Positions 19,657 to 29,985 of a stretch of 64,000 nt of DNA are shown in pieces (position 1 is the first letter of the stretch; every line of letters starts with the position of its first letter). The position numbers and the translations under genes were made by a program. Source of the stretch: Candidatus Thiodiazotropha sp. (ex Epidulcina cf. delphinae) (GTDB taxonomy: Bacteria > Pseudomonadota > Gammaproteobacteria > Chromatiales > Chromatiaceae); the NCBI GenBank assembly GCA_025656455.1, contig JAHXHS010000008.1, positions 80,621 to 144,620 on the forward strand, in the 5' to 3' direction. The notes beneath the pieces are model-generated. The model ran no database searches. It saw only the letters and a program-made list of their open reading frames with translations, and was not told the origin of the DNA.

Positions 19657-20478
19657 TCATACATGCAATACCCGGGACGGAACACTATCCCCCTCCATCC
19701 GCATGGATCGATCGTTGCTTCCCAACGCCTGCCCGGATCCCTCCCGCCAGCGCACCGTAAAACCATTGGTGTAGCGCAAATCCACACGCTCAGGTTTGCG
19801 CCCTGTCTGAGTGATCAGATAGGGGTAGAGCTGCACGAAACGGGTCAGCCTCGGCATCACTTCCCGGCGTCCCAGTAACACCAGCAGTCCATCGCTTGTC
19901 TTGAGCCGCCATGCCTGTCGCGCATCCACCCAGACATGGGTCAGGCCGAGCCCCACGGTCTCCAGCAGGGCGCGCATGCGTAGATAGTCCCGGGCGATGC
20001 GCTCGGCGCTCCCGGTCTCTCCCGACAAAGTCACCAGCCCCGGCAGCCGGGGCAGAACCTCCGGGGTGAACACTTCGCCCCGTTGACTCACCATGGCGTC
20101 TTCGCCCCAGTAGGCAAGGGGCACCTGTTCCACAACCTTGACCCGCAGGGTATCGGGCCAGACCCGGCGGATACTGGCGCTCTCGACCCAGGGCAACTGC
20201 TCGATCCGCTGCCGCATCCGCTTCAGATCCAGGCTGAAGAAGCTGCCGTTTACCGCCTGCGCCACTGCCCTTTCCAAGCGATCCTGCTGCAGGAATTGGA
20301 TTTCGCCATCCACACCGACCACCCGCACCGGCATCACTCGCGCATCCCCTAGCATCCGCACCCCCCAACCGAACAGGCCCACCGTCACCAGCGTCAACAA
20401 CAAGGGAAGGCCCCAGATTCTTGCCAACACCGACAGGCGATCGGCAGGCTGCGGGGCGTGCTTCATGGATCGCCTCAT
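19657..20478 (-). CDS. ftsQ: Cell division protein FtsQ
   Basis: FtsQ is a bitopic inner-membrane protein linking early and late divisome parts by way of FtsB/FtsL. The 273-residue protein has a short cytoplasmic Arg/Lys-rich head, one membrane segment (about residues 24-42), a POTRA domain starting at VRVVGVDGEIQFL and the beta domain with LPRLPGLVTLSG. I chose the ATG at 20476-20478, which overlaps the ddl stop as ATGA; an ATG four codons later is possible. The frame is open another 59 codons upstream, but those lie within ddl. Confidence 0.95.
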   Translation of the reverse strand: MRRSMKHAPQPADRLSVLARIWGLPLLLTLVTVGLFGWGVRMLGDARVMPVRVVGVDGEIQFLQQDRLERAVAQAVNGSFFSLDLKRMRQRIEQLPWVESASIRRVWPDTLRVKVVEQVPLAYWGEDAMVSQRGEVFTPEVLPRLPGLVTLSGETGSAERIARDYLRMRALLETVGLGLTHVWVDARQAWRLKTSDGLLVLLGRREVMPRLTRFVQLYPYLITQTGRKPERVDLRYTNGFTVRWREGSGQALGSNDRSMRMEGDSVPSRVLHV

Positions 20479-21410
20479 AGCGCCCCCCGTTGCCGGCTGG
20501 TGGCCAGAATGCGCAGCACCAGTTCGGGAAAGTCGATACCGGCCACCTTGGCCGACATCGGAACCAGGCTGTGATCGGTCATCCCCGGTACGGTGTTGAC
20601 CTCGATCAGCCAGGGCCGTTGCTGTTGATCGAGTATCAGATCGACCCGGCCCCAACCGCTGGCGCCGACCGCATCAAAGGCGCGCAGGCAGAGGGCCTGG
20701 AGTTCGGCTTCCTGCCCTGGCGCCAAACCACAGGGACAGTGATAGCAGGTGGTGGTTGAGGCATATTTGGCCTGGTAGTCATAGAAGAGATGGGGGGTCT
20801 CCAGGCGGATCAACGGCAGTGTCTGGCGATCCAGGATGGCGGCGGTATACTCCTCGCCGGCAATCCAGCGCTCCGCCAGAACCAGGGCGTCATATCTCGC
20901 GGCCTCTTGCCAGGCCTGGCGCAGCTGATCCCGATTCTCGACCCTGTTCATGCCGATGCTCGAGCCCTCGCAATTCGGTTTTACGATCAGGGGATAACCC
21001 AACGCCTCGGCTTCATCCAGTTCGGACAACCCGCTGATCGGCACAGACTCCGGGGTGGGCAATCCCAATCCCCGCCACAGGGCCTTGGTGCGGTATTTAT
21101 CCATGCCCAGGGCGGAGCCGAGCACCCCGCTACCCGTATAGGGCAGACCGATGCGCTCCAGGGCGCCCTGAATCACACCATCCTCGCCGCCACGGCCGTG
21201 CAACATGATGAAGGCCCGCTCGTAGCCGCCGTCACTCAGTCGCGCCAGCACGCCTTCCCCGGCATCCAGGCCATGGGCATCCACGCCACTATGCCGCAGG
21301 GCGGCCAAAACGGCGCCACCGCTGTTGAGGGATATCTCCCGCTCTGCCGAGTCGCCACCCATCAATACGACAACCTTGCCGAAATCTCTGTCTGATGCAA
21401 TGTTGCTCAA
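20475..21410 (-). CDS. ddl: D-alanine--D-alanine ligase
   Basis: Ddl joins two D-alanines with ATP for the pentapeptide stem. The 311-residue ATP-grasp protein has VLMGGDSAEREISLNSG, the flexible-loop region PLIVKPNCEGSSIGM, the omega-loop TTCYHCPC and the metal-binding end LIEVNTVPGMTDHSLVP, so it is of the DdlB type. The only reasonable start is TTG at 21410-21408, overlapping the murB stop as TTGA with GGAG about nine bases upstream. An ATG at codon 17 (MGGD) would cut the first strand, so I reject it. It is one of three TTG-started genes in this cluster. Confidence 0.95.
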   Translation of the reverse strand: MSNIASDRDFGKVVVLMGGDSAEREISLNSGGAVLAALRHSGVDAHGLDAGEGVLARLSDGGYERAFIMLHGRGGEDGVIQGALERIGLPYTGSGVLGSALGMDKYRTKALWRGLGLPTPESVPISGLSELDEAEALGYPLIVKPNCEGSSIGMNRVENRDQLRQAWQEAARYDALVLAERWIAGEEYTAAILDRQTLPLIRLETPHLFYDYQAKYASTTTCYHCPCGLAPGQEAELQALCLRAFDAVGASGWGRVDLILDQQQRPWLIEVNTVPGMTDHSLVPMSAKVAGIDFPELVLRILATSRQRGAL

Positions 21411-22306
21411 CGGAGTTCTCCGATGCGGCGTACTTCGGTCATCAACAGGACGCCGCTCTGTCTCTCCACCTCGCTCTGCACCGCCTCGATGAGCGCTTCG
21501 ATATCGGCCGCGGTGGCGTTCCCGGTATTGATGATGAAATTGGCGTGCTTCTCCGACACCTGGGCGCCGCCGATTCGCCTCCCCTTCAAACCCGCCGCTT
21601 CAATCAGCCGGGCGGCATGATCGTCCGGCGGATTCCGAAACACCGATCCGCAACTGGGCTGTCTCGTCGGTTGGGTCTCGGCACGTCGCTCCAACAGCCG
21701 CTTGATCTGCAATTGCGCGGCGGCGGCGTCGCCGCTCTCCAGGGCCAGATCCGCCGACAGGAACCACTCACCGGAAGGGCCGTCCACCTGCCGATAACCG
21801 ATAGCGAAATCCCCCGGGACACGGCTGCGTACTTCGCCGTAGCGATCCACCGTCTCCACCCGAATCACCCTTTCCCAGGTCTCGCCGCCAAAAGCGCCGG
21901 CGTTCATGGCAAGCGCGCCACCCAGTGTGCCGGGAATACCGGCGAGAAACTCGACACCACAAAGGCCCGCCCTGGCCGCCGTGCGGGCGATCTTTGCGCA
22001 AGCGACTCCCGCCTCGGCGTAGAGTTGGGTCTCTCCCCGCCATTCGCTGACCCCCAGACACCCTTGCGTGGCGATCACCGTGCCGTTGAAGCCGCCGTCC
22101 CTGACCAGCAGATTACTCCCCAATCCGAGCCAGAACAGGGGCTCGCGCGGGTCCAGTCGGCGCAGAAACCGCAACAGGTCCTGCCGGTCCGCCGGACGAT
22201 AGAAGCAGCGCGCAGGCCCGCCGACCCGCCAGGTGGTATGCCGGGAGAGGGGCTCGTCGAGGCGCATCTCACCTCGCAGGTTCTGTTGATTCAGCGCCGG
22301 CATCAT
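21407..22306 (-). CDS. murB: UDP-N-acetylenolpyruvoylglucosamine reductase
   Basis: MurB reduces UDP-enolpyruvyl-GlcNAc to UDP-MurNAc with FAD and NADPH. About 299 residues with the type II layout: HTTWRVGGPARCF near the N-terminus, LGLGSNLLVRDGGF (FAD pyrophosphate binding), LAGIPGTLGGALAMNAGAFG and the late catalytic QPSCGSVFRNP. I chose the ATG at 22304-22306, which overlaps the stop of the small ORF upstream; the ATG directly after it (22303) is an alternative. Cluster position between murC and ddl is standard, but here a 61-codon ORF intervenes. Confidence 0.96.
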   Translation of the reverse strand: MMPALNQQNLRGEMRLDEPLSRHTTWRVGGPARCFYRPADRQDLLRFLRRLDPREPLFWLGLGSNLLVRDGGFNGTVIATQGCLGVSEWRGETQLYAEAGVACAKIARTAARAGLCGVEFLAGIPGTLGGALAMNAGAFGGETWERVIRVETVDRYGEVRSRVPGDFAIGYRQVDGPSGEWFLSADLALESGDAAAAQLQIKRLLERRAETQPTRQPSCGSVFRNPPDDHAARLIEAAGLKGRRIGGAQVSEKHANFIINTGNATAADIEALIEAVQSEVERQSGVLLMTEVRRIGELR

Positions 22307-22488
22307 TCGCAATGGCTCTCATCCCGCTGGTTATGCGCTTCGCGTCTCACCTTGCCGCCCATTTGACTCGGCTCGATCCGCAGACGAGGTATTGGGGCTC
22401 GCCTTATCAGGGTCAGGCCGGGCAGGTTCGACTGCAGGGACTCGCCACAGCCCTGATGCAGTCGTCTCATATCGAACGTCTGTGTCAT
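22303..22488 (-). CDS. 61-codon ORF coupled between murC and murB (unrecognised)
   Basis: I do not recognise this protein. The ATG at 22486-22488 overlaps the murC stop as TGATG and is preceded by an ideal Shine-Dalgarno (GAGGAGGT, seven bases away), which is also the end of murC. Its own TGA overlaps the murB ATG. The translation is 61 residues, basic (about ten Arg), with two Cys, no membrane segment and an Arg/Pro-rich middle (TLIRRAPIPRLRIEP). In most relatives murB follows murC directly. It could be a true small protein or a reading frame kept only to pass ribosomes to murB. Confidence 0.45.
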   Translation of the reverse strand: MTQTFDMRRLHQGCGESLQSNLPGLTLIRRAPIPRLRIEPSQMGGKVRREAHNQRDESHCE

Positions 22489-23924
22489 CAGTCCACCTCC
22501 TCGAATAGTTGCTTGGGCAATTCGGCCGCCACTGCGCCGATGCTGCCTGCCCCCACTGTCAAAATGACATCGCCATCCTTGAGCACTCCTTGCAACAGAT
22601 CCGGCAGCTCCTCCACCGGCTCCACGAAAATCGGGTCGACCTGGCCGCGAATGCGCAGGGCGCGACTCAGATCGCGCCCTGTCGCACCCTGGATCGGCTC
22701 TTCGCCAGCGGCATAGACCTCGCTCAGGATCAACAGGTCCGCCTTTGACAACACCTGTACGAAATCCTCGAACTGCTCCTGGGTGCGGGTGTAGCGATGG
22801 GGTTGAAAGGCCAGCACCAGACGACGCCCTGGAAAACCGTCCCGCACCGCCTCCAGAGTGGCGTCAATCTCTCGCGGATGATGGGCATAATCATCCACCA
22901 ACATCACCCCGTTACCGCCCGTCAGAAAGCCCTCCCGGGTCTGGAAACGCCGGCCAATGCCGGCGAACCCCTGTAGCGCTGCCTGAATGCTGCCGCTATC
23001 CAGGTTCAATTCCATCGCTACGCAGATGGCCGCCAGAGCATTCAGCACATTGTGCCTGCCCGGCAGGTTGAGGGTGACCTGGAGAGGCTCCCCGAAGGCC
23101 TCGGCATGGAGGCTGAAATGGGTCTTCAACCCTTCGCTGCGTATCCCTGTCGCCCGAACGTCGGCATCCTCGCTGAACCCATAGGTGATGACCGGCCTGG
23201 TGATCTCGGGCAACAGATCGCGCACCACCGCATCATCGATGCACATCACTGCCTGACCGTAAAAAGGCAGATGGTGCAGGAACTCGAGAAAGGCGCCGCG
23301 CAGACGGTTGAAATCACCGCCATAGGTGGCCAGATGATCCGCGTCGATGTTGGTCACCACCGCCTGCATCGGCTGCAGATAGAGGAAGGAGGCGTCGCTC
23401 TCGTCCGCCTCCGCCACCAGGTATTCGCCTTCACCCAATCGGGCATTCGCCCCGGCGCTGTTGAGCCTGCCGCCGATCACAAAGGTCGGATCCAGGCCTG
23501 CCTCGGCCAGGATACTGGCTACCAGGCTGGTGGTGGTGGTCTTTCCGTGGGTGCCAGCGACGGCAATGCCGTAGTGGAAACGCATGATCTCAGCCAGCAT
23601 CTCGGCCCTGGGCACCACGGGTATGCGCGCCTCACGGGCCGCTATGACCTCTGGATTATCATCTTTCACGGCGCTGGATATCACTACTGCATCCACTTGG
23701 CTCACATGCTCTGCCTTGTGACCCAGACTGATCTCAGCGCCCAATCGGGCGAGTCGCTGGGTCACGCCACTCTCTCGTTGGTCCGAACCAGTGACCTGAT
23801 AGCCGAGATTGATCATGACCTCGGCGATGCCGCTCATCCCCGCCCCGCCGATACCCACGAAGTGGATACGGCGCATGCGACCCATGCTGTTCGGGGCATA
23901 GCGGCGGCGCAATTGTTCACTCAT
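22488..23924 (-). CDS. murC: UDP-N-acetylmuramate--L-alanine ligase
   Basis: MurC adds L-Ala to UDP-MurNAc with ATP, the first step of the peptide stem. The 478-residue protein has the UDP-binding start [17 protein letters not shown], the P-loop [16 protein letters not shown] near residue 120, [12 protein letters not shown] and the C-terminal [10 protein letters not shown]. Size is typical. The ATG at 23922-23924 overlaps the murG stop as ATGA. The last codons (EEVD) double as the Shine-Dalgarno of the next small ORF. Confidence 0.98.
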   Translation of the reverse strand: MSEQLRRRYAPNSMGRMRRIHFVGIGGAGMSGIAEVMINLGYQVTGSDQRESGVTQRLARLGAEISLGHKAEHVSQVDAVVISSAVKDDNPEVIAAREARIPVVPRAEMLAEIMRFHYGIAVAGTHGKTTTTSLVASILAEAGLDPTFVIGGRLNSAGANARLGEGEYLVAEADESDASFLYLQPMQAVVTNIDADHLATYGGDFNRLRGAFLEFLHHLPFYGQAVMCIDDAVVRDLLPEITRPVITYGFSEDADVRATGIRSEGLKTHFSLHAEAFGEPLQVTLNLPGRHNVLNALAAICVAMELNLDSGSIQAALQGFAGIGRRFQTREGFLTGGNGVMLVDDYAHHPREIDATLEAVRDGFPGRRLVLAFQPHRYTRTQEQFEDFVQVLSKADLLILSEVYAAGEEPIQGATGRDLSRALRIRGQVDPIFVEPVEELPDLLQGVLKDGDVILTVGAGSIGAVAAELPKQLFEEVD

Positions 23925-25000
23925 GACTTGATCATCTCCAGGCAGTAGCGTCCCACCTGCGCTGCCGCATCGGGCCTGGCCAGTTTTCGCGCAGCCTTTG
24001 CCATCTTCAACAATTTGTCTCTGTCAGCGCACAGACTGTTCAGCAACCGCGCCAGGTTCCTCACATCCAGGCTTGGCTGGGGCAGCAGTTCGGCCGCGCC
24101 CGCCTTGACCAGAAAATCGGCGTTACGGGTCTGATGATCGTCCACCGCATAGGGGTAGGGAACCAGCACCGCACCCAGTCCGGCAGCCGCCAGCTCGGAA
24201 ACGGTCAAGGCGCCGGCGCGACAGATCACCAGATCGGCCCAAGCGTAGGCCTCGGCCATCTCTTTCTCAAAGGCCTTGATCTCCGCTGTCACACCCGACT
24301 CCCGATAGCGGGTCAGGGTCTCATCGATCAGCTTGTCGCCGGCCTGGTGGCGCACCTGGGGACGCTGTTCCTCAGGCAGTAATGCCAGTGCTTCGGGAAT
24401 GATCCGGTTCAGCGCTTGAGCCCCTAGCGAACCACCAAGCACAAGCAATCTCACAGTCCCTCGACGCCCAGTGAAGCGCTGTTCCGGCGTCTGCAAGGCA
24501 ACGATTTCCCGGCGCACCGGATTTCCGACGGTCTCTGCCTGGGCTTCGGCGCCGAAACTGCCGGGAAACGCCTCGAACACCTTGTTGGCGAAGCGCGCCA
24601 GGATACGGTTGGTCAGTCCCGGAATGGCATTCTGCTCCTGAATCACCAAGGGTATCCGCATCAATCTGGCAGCGACGCCTCCAGGGCCGGAAACGAATCC
24701 CCCCATCCCGAGCACCAGGTTCGGGCGGATGCGGCGAAACACCTTATACGCCTGCCATAGCGCTCTCGATATCACAAATGGCGCGGCCAGACGCCGCTTG
24801 AGACCCGTTCCGCGCACGCCTTTGACTTCGAGGATTTCGAACGGATAACCATATTCGGGGACCAGCCGCCTCTCCATCCCCGCCATGCTGCCCAGCCAGG
24901 TAATGCGGCAACCCTGGTGTTTCAGCCAGTCAGCCACCGCAAGGGCGGGAAACAGATGTCCGCCGGTCCCTCCCGCCATGACCATTACATGAGGCTCCAT
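23921..25000 (-). CDS. murG: MurG, lipid II-forming GlcNAc transferase
   Basis: MurG transfers GlcNAc from UDP-GlcNAc to lipid I on the inner face of the cytoplasmic membrane, giving lipid II. The 359-residue GT-B protein starts with [16 protein letters not shown] (the first Gly-rich loop), has [16 protein letters not shown] and [13 protein letters not shown], the second Gly loop [11 protein letters not shown] and the donor-site [15 protein letters not shown]. The ATG at 24998-25000 overlaps the end of ftsW by 16 bases. Confidence 0.98.
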   Translation of the reverse strand: MEPHVMVMAGGTGGHLFPALAVADWLKHQGCRITWLGSMAGMERRLVPEYGYPFEILEVKGVRGTGLKRRLAAPFVISRALWQAYKVFRRIRPNLVLGMGGFVSGPGGVAARLMRIPLVIQEQNAIPGLTNRILARFANKVFEAFPGSFGAEAQAETVGNPVRREIVALQTPEQRFTGRRGTVRLLVLGGSLGAQALNRIIPEALALLPEEQRPQVRHQAGDKLIDETLTRYRESGVTAEIKAFEKEMAEAYAWADLVICRAGALTVSELAAAGLGAVLVPYPYAVDDHQTRNADFLVKAGAAELLPQPSLDVRNLARLLNSLCADRDKLLKMAKAARKLARPDAAAQVGRYCLEMIKS

Positions 25001-26181
25001 GACCGCCTCCCGATGGTGTCCCGACCGGCCTTCCGCCGCGATTCAAAGTCGATCCGCAGCAACAACGCGATCATCATGCAGGCGACAATGATGCTGTTGC
25101 CGCCATAGCTCATGAACGGCAGGGTCAGCCCCTTGGTGGGCAACATGCCGACGTTGACGCCGATATTGATAAAGGCCTGCATCCCGACCCACAACCCCAG
25201 TCCGTAGGCGGTATAGGCGGAGAAACGATGCCCCGCCATCTCTGCCTTGACACCGATCTGAAACGCCCGCCAGGTGATGAAAACGAATAGCAGGATCACC
25301 CCTAGGGTGCCGATCAACCCAAACTCCTCTCCCACCACCGCCATGATGAAGTCGGTATGGGCTTCCGGCAGGTAGAACTGCTTTTGAATACCGTTGCCGA
25401 GACCGACCCCGGAAATCTCGCCCCGTCCAAAGGCTATCAGCGCCTGGGAGAGCTGGAAGTCGGTATTGAAAGGGTCGTCCCAGGGATTCAGATAGGTGGT
25501 TATGCGCTGCCATCGATAGGGGGAGAAATAGACCAGCGCCCACCCGGCCACGCCAGCGAAAACGATCAGTGTGGCAAATTGATAGAGCACCACCCCACCC
25601 AGAAACAGCATCCCCAACGCCGTGGCGAACAGCACCACCGTAGCGCCGAAATCGGGCTGCAACAGGATCAGCGCGCTGGTGACGATCAACAACAGCATCG
25701 GCTTGGCGAACCCCCAGAAGGAGCGCGCCACCTCATCCTGCCGGCGCACCAGGTAACCAGCAATATAGAGCACCATGAAGAGCTTCATGAATTCCGAGCT
25801 CTGCAGGTTGAAGACGCCCAGGGGAATCCAACGGGTTGCTCCGTTCACCGTCTTGCCCACCCCCGGGACCAACAGGATCAACAGCAGCAACATGCCCAGG
25901 AAGACCAGCACTGGCCCCGCCTTGCGCCACTGCATCATGGGTATGCGGAAAAACAGCAGCCCGCCGGCCAGGCCCAGAAAGATGGCGAACAGATGGCGGT
26001 GGACATAGAAGAAAGGTGACCCGGCGATACGGTCACCGACCGTCATCGAGGCTGATGAGACCATCACCAGACCGAAACAGAGCAACAGGGCGGCCGCGCA
26101 GAACAGCCACCAATCGACACTCGGTTCAACAGGTCTGCCGGTGCGGGAATCGTATGCCTGAGGACGCTGCAGGGTACTCAT
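24985..26181 (-). CDS. ftsW: FtsW, septal peptidoglycan glycosyltransferase
   Basis: FtsW is the SEDS-family polymerase that works with FtsI to build septal glycan strands. The 398-residue protein has about ten membrane segments starting near residue 25 (WWLFCAAALLLCFGLVMVSS), the family motif GNGIQKQFYLPEAHTDFIMAV and the end GLTLPFMSYGGNSIIVACMM. It overlaps murD by four bases (ATGA) and murG by 16. Confidence 0.97.
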   Translation of the reverse strand: MSTLQRPQAYDSRTGRPVEPSVDWWLFCAAALLLCFGLVMVSSASMTVGDRIAGSPFFYVHRHLFAIFLGLAGGLLFFRIPMMQWRKAGPVLVFLGMLLLLILLVPGVGKTVNGATRWIPLGVFNLQSSEFMKLFMVLYIAGYLVRRQDEVARSFWGFAKPMLLLIVTSALILLQPDFGATVVLFATALGMLFLGGVVLYQFATLIVFAGVAGWALVYFSPYRWQRITTYLNPWDDPFNTDFQLSQALIAFGRGEISGVGLGNGIQKQFYLPEAHTDFIMAVVGEEFGLIGTLGVILLFVFITWRAFQIGVKAEMAGHRFSAYTAYGLGLWVGMQAFINIGVNVGMLPTKGLTLPFMSYGGNSIIVACMMIALLLRIDFESRRKAGRDTIGRRSWSLM

Positions 26182-27533
26182 GCCGGCAGCGCCTCCACCG
26201 CCTGGATAAAGGCCTCACCCCTGGCCTCGAAATTGCCGAACATATCAAAGCTGGCACAGGCCGGCGAGAGGATGACCCGATCCCCCGGCAAGGCCAGTTC
26301 CAGCGCCCTCGCCACGGCCTCTTCCAGGGTCGCGGCATGTGCCAGTTTCGCATGTCCGGCGAGAGCGGATTCCAATCTCGGCGCATCGCGCCCGATCAAT
26401 ATCACCGCCCGCGCGGTCTTTTCTGCAACCGGCGCCAATGCAGTGAAATCGGCGCCCTTACAGTCACCCCCCGCGATCAACAGGCTAAGACTGCTTCCAT
26501 CCTCGGGATGCAATCCCTCCAGTGCGGCGATGGTGGCGCCCACATTGGTGCCCTTGGAGTCGTTGTACCAGCGCAGACCCTGTTTATCCGCCACCCACTG
26601 GGTGCGGTGGGGAAGCCCCGAAAAGCTGCGCAGCGCCGCCAACATGTCGTTTTGCGGCAAACCGACCGCACTGCCCAACGCCAGGGCTGCCAAGGCGTTC
26701 GCCACATTGTGTCGGCCGGGTATGCGCAACTCACTGACCGGCATCACTGGGGTATGCCCCTCGCTCAGCCATTTCACCCCGTTGCGCTCGTGCAGACCGA
26801 AATCGCTCCCTGAAGGCGTGCCCAGGGTGAAACCGATAATCGTCGCCCGCTCATCGGCCATCGCCGCGACCCTGGGATCATCCCGGTTGATCACCATGAT
26901 CGCTGTGCCAGCATAGAGTTTCGCCTTGGTTGCGGCATACTCATCCAGGTCCCGGTAGCGGTCCATATGGTCGGGTGAGATGTTCAGCACCACTGCCGCC
27001 TTGGGCTTGAGTGAATAGGTGCTCTCCAATTGGAAGCTGGAGAGTTCCAACACATAGAGCTCCACCCGCTCATCCAGCAGGTCGAGCGCCGGCTTGCCCA
27101 GGTTGCCGCCCACGGCCACATTCACCCCCGCCATTCGCGCCATCTCTCCCAACAGGGTGGTGACGGTGCTCTTGCCGTTCGATCCAGTGATCGCCACCAC
27201 CGGCGCATCCACCGCCCTGGCGAAAAGCTCTACATCGCCGAGAATCTCAGTACCCTGCTCCCTGGCCACCTGAATCAGGGATTCGTCCAGGGGTACGCCC
27301 GGACTCACCACCAGTTGGTTGGCCGCCTGGAAAACCTCGGCCTGAAAACCGCCAAGGAACAGAGCCGTATCGGGAAAATCCTTGCGCAACGCCTCCAAAC
27401 CGGGCGGTTGTTCCCGGCTGTCGGTCACCGCCAATGGAACACCTTGCGCCGCCAGATGGCGCGCACAGGAGAGCCCGGTCTTACCGAGACCGACAATCAG
27501 CGTTTTACCTGTCTGCCTCTGTTTGTCCGCCAT
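26178..27533 (-). CDS. murD: UDP-MurNAc-L-alanine--D-glutamate ligase
   Basis: MurD adds D-Glu to UDP-MurNAc-L-Ala. The 451-residue protein has VGLGKTGLSCARHL at the UDP-binding start, the P-loop ITGSNGKSTVTTL near residue 110, LELSSFQLE and the C-terminal YNDSKGTNVGATIAALEG and LSPACASFDMF. I chose the ATG at 27531-27533, overlapping the mraY stop as TGATG; the frame is open 29 codons upstream, inside mraY, without family sequence. Confidence 0.97.
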   Translation of the reverse strand: MADKQRQTGKTLIVGLGKTGLSCARHLAAQGVPLAVTDSREQPPGLEALRKDFPDTALFLGGFQAEVFQAANQLVVSPGVPLDESLIQVAREQGTEILGDVELFARAVDAPVVAITGSNGKSTVTTLLGEMARMAGVNVAVGGNLGKPALDLLDERVELYVLELSSFQLESTYSLKPKAAVVLNISPDHMDRYRDLDEYAATKAKLYAGTAIMVINRDDPRVAAMADERATIIGFTLGTPSGSDFGLHERNGVKWLSEGHTPVMPVSELRIPGRHNVANALAALALGSAVGLPQNDMLAALRSFSGLPHRTQWVADKQGLRWYNDSKGTNVGATIAALEGLHPEDGSSLSLLIAGGDCKGADFTALAPVAEKTARAVILIGRDAPRLESALAGHAKLAHAATLEEAVARALELALPGDRVILSPACASFDMFGNFEARGEAFIQAVEALPA

Positions 27534-28615
27534 CAGCGTATCTTCAGACTCGCTAGACCGATCAGCACCAAAATGACGGTGATGATCCAGAATCGCACAA
27601 TGACCCGGGGTTCGGGCCAACCCTTGAGTTCAAAATGGTGATGCAGCGGAGCCATGCGGAAGATGCGCTTGCCTGTCAATTTGTAAGAGGCCACTTGCAG
27701 CATCACCGACACCGTCTCCAAGACAAACACCCCACCCATGATGAACAGCACGATTTCCTGGCGCACCGCCACCGATACCACCCCCAGGGCAGCGCCCAGG
27801 GCCAAGGCGCCCACATCCCCCATGAAGACCTGGGCGGGGTAGGTGTTGAACCAAAGAAACCCCAGCCCGGCACCGACCAGCGCAGCGCAGAAGACAATCA
27901 ACTCGCCAACCCCCGGCAGGTAAGGAATCTTCAGGTAGGCGGCAAAATCGGCATGTCCGGTGACATAGGCGATGACGCCCAGCGCCCCCCCCACCATCAC
28001 CGTCGGCAAAATTGCCAGGCCGTCCAGTCCATCGGTGAAGTTGACCGCGTTGGATGAACCGACAATGACCAGATAGCTGAATAGAATGAATGCCGGTCCC
28101 CAGTCGAGTGAGACATCCTTCAGGTAGGGAATCAGCAGGGCCGTCTCCATGGTCGAACTGGCGGTAAAGTAGAAGATCAGGGAAGCGCCCAGCCCGGCCA
28201 CCGATTGCCAAAAGTATTTCCAACGCGCCGCCAACCCCTTGGGATCGTTGAGGACCAGCTTCTTGTAGTCATCAACCAAGCCGATAAGGCCGAAAATCAT
28301 GGTCACGATCAGTACGATCCAGACATAGTGGTTTTCGAGATCGGACCAGAGCAGGGTGGCAATGGCGATGGCCACCAGGATCAGCGCACCGCCCATGGTA
28401 GGGGTGCCTGCCTTGGAGAAGTGGCTCTCCGGACCGTCGCCACGCACCGGCTGGCCGATCTGATGAATACTGAGACGACGAATCATCATCGGCCCCAGGG
28501 CGAAGGAAATCAGCAACGCGGTCAAGACGCCCAGGATGGTTCGCAGGGTCAGGTACTGGAACACCCGAAAAGCACCGTCGAACTGGGCCAGCCAATCGGT
28601 CAGATAGAGCAACAC
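27533..28615 (-). CDS. mraY: Phospho-MurNAc-pentapeptide translocase
   Basis: MraY moves phospho-MurNAc-pentapeptide onto undecaprenyl phosphate to give lipid I. About ten membrane segments are evident, with the family motifs [30 protein letters not shown] and the late [18 protein letters not shown] place the start at GTG 28613-28615, two bases after the murF stop and behind GGGGAGGGG; this gives 360 residues, the same as the E. coli protein, and the expected N-terminus ([11 protein letters not shown]). A longer frame from TTG at 28645 lies inside murF. Confidence 0.96.
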   Translation of the reverse strand: MLLYLTDWLAQFDGAFRVFQYLTLRTILGVLTALLISFALGPMMIRRLSIHQIGQPVRGDGPESHFSKAGTPTMGGALILVAIAIATLLWSDLENHYVWIVLIVTMIFGLIGLVDDYKKLVLNDPKGLAARWKYFWQSVAGLGASLIFYFTASSTMETALLIPYLKDVSLDWGPAFILFSYLVIVGSSNAVNFTDGLDGLAILPTVMVGGALGVIAYVTGHADFAAYLKIPYLPGVGELIVFCAALVGAGLGFLWFNTYPAQVFMGDVGALALGAALGVVSVAVRQEIVLFIMGGVFVLETVSVMLQVASYKLTGKRIFRMAPLHHHFELKGWPEPRVIVRFWIITVILVLIGLASLKIR

Positions 28616-28617
28616 GG

Positions 28618-29985
28618 TCAGCCCCTCCCCTCGTCCATCAAACAATGGACAACCCGCTCCATGGCAGCGCTTCGGGAGCCCTTGATCAGCAATGTGTCAC
28701 CCGGGCGGATGGCCTGGTGCAATGCATCTGCCAACTCATCCAGTTCAGAGAAGGCCCGTCCGCCCTCCCCGAAGCTGTCCGCCGCATGACCGCTCAACCC
28801 GCCCAGGGTGTAGAGATGACGCAGGCCCGCTTGTCTGGCCTGGGCGCCGATACGGCTGTGCAGCGTAACGGACTCATCGCCCAATTCGGCCAGATCCCCC
28901 AACACCAGATATTGTTCGCCTGGCGCTTTGCGCAACACTTCGATCGCCGCATTCACCGAATCGGGATTGGCATTGTAGCTGTCATCGATCAGGTAAAAAC
29001 CCGAAGGGGCGAACAACAGTTGCAAACGGCCCGCGACAGATCGCATGGCGTCTAAACCTTGCTGTATTTCACTGATCGAGCAGCCCATCGCCAGGGCGGC
29101 GGCGATGGCTGCCAGAGCGTTCATCAGGTTATGGCGTCCGGTCAGGGCGAGCTGCGCCTCGAAGCGCTCATCCCGGAATTCCACCATCATCTGACTGCGG
29201 AAGCCTCCCTCTGTCCAGCGCATCGTCGCCCGACTCAGATCGCTGCGCACGGCGGCCCGCGCCGAGGCGCCGAATGACAACATGCGCCGTTCATCCAACA
29301 ACTCACGCCACAGGGGAAAATAGTCGTCGTCTGCATTCAATACCGCGACACCCGAGGGCTTAAGGCCGTAGAGGATCTCCCCCTTAGCCTGAGCCACGCC
29401 CCGCAGATCGCCGAACCCTTCCAGATGGGCGGCCCCCGCATTCGTGATCACCGCCACGTCGGGGTGGGCGATCTGGCTCAGGTAGCCGATTTCACCCGGA
29501 TGATTGGCGCCCATCTCCACCACGGCATAGGACTCCTCCTGCAGACCCAACAGGGTCAGCGGCAGGCCGATATCGTTGTTCAGATTTCCCTGGGTGGCGA
29601 GCACCGGTCCGCGCTCCCGCAGGCAGGCGGCCAACAGTTCCTTGACGGTGGTCTTGCCATTGCTACCTGTAATCGCCGCCAGGGGCACCTTAAACCGCTC
29701 CCGCCAGAGCCCCGCCAACCGGCCGAGACCCAGGCGGGTATTCGCCACCAGGATCTGTGGAATCGTCCTATCCAGGGATTCGCTGACCATCACCGCCGCG
29801 GCCCCCTTGTCGATCGCCTGATCGACAAACCGATGACCGTCAAAGTTGGGCCCCCGCAGGGCCACGAAGAGATCGCCTTGCTGCAGTGTGCGGGTATCGC
29901 TGCTGACTGCGCTGAAATCGACGTCCTCACCGACAATCCGGGCATTGAGGCCTTCCACCACCTCAGAGAGTCTCAGGCTATTCAT
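28618..29985 (-). CDS. murF: UDP-MurNAc-tripeptide--D-alanyl-D-alanine ligase
   Basis: MurF adds D-Ala-D-Ala to complete the UDP-MurNAc-pentapeptide. The 455-residue protein shows the Mur N-domain start [34 protein letters not shown], the P-loop [14 protein letters not shown] near residue 105, [10 protein letters not shown] and [11 protein letters not shown]. The ATG at 29983-29985 overlaps the murE end; an ATG four codons earlier is possible. It is followed by mraY after two bases. Confidence 0.97.
   Translation of the reverse strand: MNSLRLSEVVEGLNARIVGEDVDFSAVSSDTRTLQQGDLFVALRGPNFDGHRFVDQAIDKGAAAVMVSESLDRTIPQILVANTRLGLGRLAGLWRERFKVPLAAITGSNGKTTVKELLAACLRERGPVLATQGNLNNDIGLPLTLLGLQEESYAVVEMGANHPGEIGYLSQIAHPDVAVITNAGAAHLEGFGDLRGVAQAKGEILYGLKPSGVAVLNADDDYFPLWRELLDERRMLSFGASARAAVRSDLSRATMRWTEGGFRSQMMVEFRDERFEAQLALTGRHNLMNALAAIAAALAMGCSISEIQQGLDAMRSVAGRLQLLFAPSGFYLIDDSYNANPDSVNAAIEVLRKAPGEQYLVLGDLAELGDESVTLHSRIGAQARQAGLRHLYTLGGLSGHAADSFGEGGRAFSELDELADALHQAIRPGDTLLIKGSRSAAMERVVHCLMDEGRG

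Noticed and set aside
23052..23948. 298-codon plus-strand frame opposite murC
   Set aside because: A shadow of murC; the composition follows the codon positions of the sense gene.
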